This document shows positions 59,801-64,000 of a stretch of DNA of 64,000 nt, piece after piece. The stretch lies in assembly GCA_023078555.1 (NCBI GenBank), contig CM041200.1, positions 2,364,001-2,428,000 on the forward strand, written 5' to 3'. The notes beneath the pieces are model-generated. The model saw only the letters and a program-made list of their open reading frames with translations, was not told the DNA's origin and searched no databases. How positions within the stretch are numbered: position 1 is the stretch's first letter; each line of letters opens with the position of its first letter. Origin of the DNA: Ulva prolifera. Taxonomy: Eukaryota > Chlorophyta > Ulvophyceae > Ulvales > Ulvaceae. Both the position numbers and the translations under genes were made by a program.

Positions 59801-62175
59801 TCACTCCCCAGCACAGCGCAGATGCCTGCGTCGACCGGAACATGCATGCAGTGCACGTGCGGCTAGTCCGACCACCACCCCAGCAGCCGCGCCGGTCCAC
59901 AGCACACACAGCACGGCGGGCAGCGCACCAAACCACATGTGCGCGACCTCGTGCGCGACGACCAGCGGCACGCGGTAGAGCTGCTGCACGGACGCGCCGC
60001 CCTGCTCAGGGTCGCCGGGCGGCACGAGGAGGTCCGCCTCGCGGAAGGTGATGAGCCCCCAGTTCTCCATTGCGCCTGCCGCAAAGCCGGGCACGCCGAC
60101 GAGGTCCAGCTTCCCGATGCGGCCTCCCGCATACGGCACGCCAAGCACCTCCTCCATGCCTGCACCCCCTGCTTGCATCGCGTCGTGGCAGAGCTGCCGC
60201 AGCAGGGTTCAGCTGCACCGGGGCCGCAGCTGCGCTCCACATGCATATTGCAGGATGTTCAGGGCGGTGTCAGCAACCCGAGGTGCAGCAAGCGCCTGCA
60301 GCACACGGTGTAGATGAGCTGGGCTCAGTGGGGGGCACGTCCGCACCTTGCACGGCTGCCGCGGCGGCGTGTGCCGCGAGCGAGAGGGACGCTGCGGCGC
60401 TGCGCCGCGCCCAGACGCGCACCGCCAGTGCGGGCTGGCCCTCCTGCCGCACCACCAGCACCTCCTCGTGGGCCAGATCCCCCACCACCAGCGCGATGAG
60501 GTACGTGGCTATGGGGGGAGTCTGCTTGAAGGTGTAGTGCGTCACGCCGCCGCCGGCGTCCGCGCTGCCCTCGGCATCGGTGTTGAAGAGCACCGTCACG
60601 TTCGCGGGGGCAGTGACCTGCATCTTGACTGGCGCCTGCAGCACACACACCGCCATGCTCGCGGCCCTCCGCCTCCATGCCGTCACATACGCAGCACGCG
60701 GCAATGCATGCGGCGCATCTCTGCGGCGGGCGGGTGCCTGGATGCAGTCGGTGGATGCGCCACTGCCCGGCAGCGTTCACGGTTGCAGCACGGGAGCGCC
60801 GACGGGGGGGGGCGCACCTTCAGGGCAGGCTCATCCAGGCACGGAAACACCTTGCGTGCCCTCATCGCGGCAAACTGCGTCACCGCCAGCACCTCCTGCG
60901 TGCCATCTGCCGCGGGGAACTGTGCGCGGTAGAAGCCGTCGAGGCCGTCCGTGAGCGGGAAGTCGAAGGTGAGCGTGAGGAAGACGTCGCCGACCGGGAG
61001 CTCCTGCGGGAAGGCGACGTGAAGCTGGCCGTCGCGGGGGTCCTCCGGCCACTGCAGCTCCACTGCACAGCACCGCGGCGGGCGTTTCGATCCCGTTCTT
61101 GGGTGCGGTCGCTGCTGCATGGTGATCATGCACATTTGGCGCAGTCGTTGCACCGCACACTGCGGCCGGCACAACTCAGGCCACTGTGCCGTGTCTACGG
61201 ATAGGCTGCGGATCTCAAGGCGCAGACACCGGCAGTACTGGTAGCCACTCATTGCCAGGGAGGGCCGGGGGTGGCAGAGCCAGGAGGTGGCCACCACTGC
61301 CGGCATGCTGCCCTGGATGCGGCCGGAGAGGCATGCGCGTGCATGTGCATGCATGCCTGTGCGCCTCACCCAGACCTCTGCTTGCAGGTGGTCAGGGGGC
61401 AGCAGGGTGGCGCACCGGGCACCGTGCCGTCGGACGTCTCCAGCGGCAGGGCCGCGACGTTGAGGGGGGGGGCTGCGTGGAGCACGAGGCAGGGGGCGGG
61501 GGCGGAGAGGGCGAGCGCAATGCGCACGGTGCCGTTGACCCGCACGAGCGCGGTGTCCAGCTGCAGCGCGACGTCGTACAGGAACGGCCGCGCGGTGTCC
61601 GGCAGGCGGTAGCTGCTCCACACGCACCGCGGGAACGCTGGCACCGCTTGCGCGGGTGGCTGGGGCGCTGTTTGCTCGGGCAGCGGATCTGCGTCCTCTG
61701 GCGCGAGTTCGGCATCCACATCGGGGCTGTACACATTCTCGCCCTCTGGAGGGGGGGCGTGGCCCCCCGGGAGGAACGTCCCGATGTCTGCGGGTGCGTC
61801 TGGCCATGCGGGCTCGGGCTGCGGGCGAGGCACGCGTGGCGGGGGTGGCGCTGGTGCTGGCGTGGGGGCGTGTGCGTAGCTGTTGCTGACCGCTGCAGTC
61901 TCGGTCACACCGACGACGCCGCTCCCCGACCGCGCGGGTGGCCCGGAACTTGTCTTGAAGGCGATGGTGACGATGAGTGCTATGATGCCGAGGGCGCCGC
62001 AGGTGGCCAGCAGGGCCCGCACGATGTTGCGTTGCCTCGTCGACAGCTGATACCACCACCGCGGCAGCGTCGGAGTGCATCGCGACTTGGTCGAGTTGTA
62101 AAAGTCCCAGTCGAGGAGGAAGTCCTCATCTCCATCGAGCGTCAGGAACGCGTCGTGGCGCAAGGTGGAGCTCAT
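56878..62175 (-). CDS. M1-family zinc aminopeptidase, type II membrane protein
   Basis: Main exons on the minus strand: 62175-61423, about 61067-60818, 60635-60347, 60159-59929, 59668-58852, 58621-57610 and 57339-56878. A cytosolic tail of about 55 residues precedes one membrane span ([20 protein letters not shown]) and a Pro-rich stalk. The catalytic domain has the substrate loop GAMENWG and zinc site [20 protein letters not shown] followed by WLTEGF, that is HExxH-x18-E, split by an intron after the Gly-coding G. The C-terminal ERAP1-like helical domain is present ([47 protein letters not shown]) and ends VENVYML. Within it, a Pro/Ala/Ser-rich insert of about 120 residues follows [13 protein letters not shown]. 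It should remove N-terminal residues from peptides on the lumenal or extracellular side. The link between the first two exons is unresolved and may hide a small exon near 61,150-61,260. Confidence 0.88.
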
Positions 62176-62861
62176 GCGCTGCTGGCCTGGAGGTCTAGAG
62201 CTTCACCAACCTGCAGCGACGCTGAAGCCCTGCCATGCGCCTGGAGCGGCCGCAGCCGATGCTCGGCAGGCTGAACAACGCAGACGGACAATATCTGAGC
62301 TAGCTGGTGTTGTCGCCAGGCAAGCGATGGACCTGCATGTGTGCGCAGAGGCGTTCACCTTTCGCGCCTTTCACGCACTGACACTCCCGGCCGACTGAAC
62401 AGAAGCGTGGCAGTTCATGCGCGATATTGTCCACGGTACTGACTCATCATACGCTGGAAGGATATGCATGGACTGAACTCGCACCGGCACAAGATGAGGC
62501 TCTCTTGAAGCGGAAGATCTGCTGGGTGTCTACATGGGGTAAGCAGCTGCTGGCGACAGCGCGGCAATGGCTGCCGCGCCGACGAGAGGTCTCGGGCATA
62601 TGAAGTACTGCATGCCCGAGGGCGTGTCACATCAATCCACGACTGGCGGACGTCAGACTGCCGCCATTACACCTGCCGCTGCAACGCCGGGGCACAGTGG
62701 GTGCCTGATGTATTCGTGCTGACGTTGCGTCTGCGCTGCTCCTCGCGACGAACGTGCACGAGATAGTGTGAAAAAGTCCCGATTGAAGTGCGGCGGACGT
62801 TGTGCAGAGCTGTCGTTTTGGTTGGAGTCGCTCGTTGAACGCCAGATTTGATCTCCGAGAC
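62176..62861. other. Divergent intergenic region
   Basis: 5' flanks of the aminopeptidase (minus) and the BMT5-like gene (plus); no gene recognised. Confidence 0.45.
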
Positions 62862-63575
62862 ATGGCCAAGCATCGGATGCAGAAGGGCAAGAACAACGGC
62901 AAGCTCAAACACAAAACAGCCTCGAGAGGCGAGACGTCCAAGAGGGTGCGGGCAGTTGCGTGCGTTCTAGGGCAGGTCCGAGTGCTCTGCAGCACGCAGA
63001 GCATGCTCCACAGCGTGGCCACGCTCAAATATCCGCGTACGGCAGCAAAAGCAAACAGCACAAACATGTTGAAAAGGCATTCCAGTAGACGTTGATACGT
63101 CGGCTGACTTACTGGGCTCCTGCACCTCATGCAGAACGTTGCAACATACTCAGCGTCCCACCCGACACTCATCGTCGGGGACGGGAACTTCAGCTTCTCC
63201 CGCGGTCTCGTCAGATCCCTGGGCAGCGGGAGCAACGTGACGGCCACCTCGTATGACTCTCTGGACCAGGTCGTGCAGAAATACGGCTCCAAGGTGAGCA
63301 TCCCAAGCCGCCCTGCCCAGAGCTCTCCGGCCTCTCGGCACAGCAGGAGCAGCCTGCTGTGTCCCGCAAGCGCCACGTGGTGTGCAGGCCCAGGCGCACA
63401 TCGCAGCATGCGAGGCGGCGGGGGCGACCGTCATGCATGGCGTCGACGCGGGCAAGCTGCAGGGGCGCTTTGCTGACGCCTCCTTCAAGCGCATCATCTT
63501 CAACTTCCCGCACACCGGGCAGCAGCGGGTTCACGTCAACAGGGCGATGGTGGCCGCCTTCTTCGCGTCCGCCAG
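62862..63575 (+). CDS. BMT5-like (DUF2431) Rossmann methyltransferase, 5' part; runs off the window
   Basis: Three exons are visible: 62862-62945, 63135-63293 and 63388-63575, all phase 0 or phase compatible. Exon 1 is a Lys-rich N-terminus (MAKHRMQKGKNNGKLKHK) suited to nucleolar import and RNA contact. Exon 2 has TLIVGDGNFSFSRGLVRSL, the family SAM-site motif (GEGNFSFS in others), then ATSYDSLDQVVQKYGSK. Exon 3 has GATVMHGVDAGKL and FKRIIFNFPHTG, the conserved FNFPH block. Yeast Bmt5 makes m3U in 25S rRNA, so an rRNA uridine-N3 methyltransferase role is inferred. A GT donor follows at 63576; the next exon was not found in the remaining 425 bases and is presumably outside the window. Confidence 0.82.
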
Positions 63576-64000
63576 GTGCGCCCCCTCCGGCCACTGTTGC
63601 CTCGTGCACGCAGCCGTGCCAGCTGCCGCGGCGTGCATTCTCGCTCGCACCCCCGCTCGCCCTGTGCATGCCACACCTGCATCCTGGCCACTCTAGGGAG
63701 CCCCGCTGCCGGCCTCCACTGCCGGCAGACAGCCGCACTCCGATGCGGCCACTGCCTGTCAAAGGCACCTTGTCCTGGCGGACCCCAAGCCACCATGCCG
63801 TGCGCTGGCCGCCCACGCCCCCTCGAGCAGCACTGCACGCACCATGCCGCCGCCGTGGGCAACCGTCCCAGCAGCAGCCCTGTTCCATCAGAATGAATGT
63901 GCCAGGTGCCAGCACATCGCACACACTCTCATTTGACATTGCCATGTCGTGCATCGAGCCGGTGGTTGATGTGGCGGGGCAGGCCAGACCCCCCCCCCCC
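63576..64000. other. Presumed intron of the BMT5-like gene; ends in a C run
   Basis: No exon that continues the DUF2431 domain is recognisable. The window ends in twelve C (63989-64000). Confidence 0.4.

Noticed and set aside
60683-62080. 465-codon minus-strand ORF overlapping the aminopeptidase
   Set aside because: It is read through several exons and introns in other frames; only its short [12 protein letters not shown] to EPALK part is real exon 2. The rest is Arg/Pro-rich shadow sequence.

Overview
The window is nuclear DNA of a eukaryotic green alga, most likely a unicellular chlorophyte; class was not determined, though a trebouxiophyte-like genome would fit. The grounds are a nuclear PsbY gene and a MET1-type photosystem II assembly factor, algal transit-peptide-like N-termini ending in V-x-R-A, GC-rich coding sequence, and many short spliceosomal introns. 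Typical donors are GTGCG, GTGTG or GTATG and typical acceptors are TGCAG. I see no bacterial operons, rRNA, credible tRNA, CRISPR array, viral element or intact transposon. Exon models were built by hand from reading frames, splice dinucleotides and family knowledge, so internal junctions are mostly firm while 5' ends are often uncertain.

Layout. 1-5.3 kb, minus strand: an intron-containing CysM-type cysteine synthase and a DUF1499 protein. 6.1-6.9 kb, plus: a two-exon plastid-targeted protein I do not recognise. 7.9-21.4 kb, plus: two large cilia/centriole genes in tandem, a POC16/WDR90 homologue (CFA20 domain plus WD40 repeats) and a CFAP92-like gene. 23.0-25.8 kb, plus: a TLC-domain membrane protein followed by a decayed or rearranged relative. 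27.6 kb, plus: profilin. 30.6-35.5 kb, plus: a long disordered protein ending in a two-repeat AhpD/carboxymuconolactone decarboxylase-like domain. 36.7-39.8 kb: psbY (minus) head to head with a MET1/ZKT homologue (plus). 40.2-47.3 kb, minus: a ubiquitin-specific protease and an MTHFR-like TIM-barrel protein. 48.3-53.2 kb, plus: TATA-binding protein with an unusual proline-rich C-terminal extension, then chaperonin subunit CCT3. 53.4-62.2 kb, minus: a membrane-anchored NAD-dependent sugar epimerase and a membrane-anchored M1 aminopeptidase. 62.9 kb to the window end, plus: start of a BMT5-like (DUF2431) rRNA methyltransferase.

How the genes relate. Most are independent housekeeping genes. Two neighbour sets share a pathway. 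PsbY (a PSII subunit) and MET1 (a PSII assembly factor) share a 378-base divergent promoter interval. POC16/WDR90 and the CFAP92-like gene lie in tandem and imply a flagellate stage or a retained centriole programme. The most unusual protein architectures are the TBP extension, the AhpD-like domain on a disordered N-terminus, and a USP whose catalytic domain is split by a long Ala/Glu/Pro-rich insert. I found no wholly new multi-gene system.
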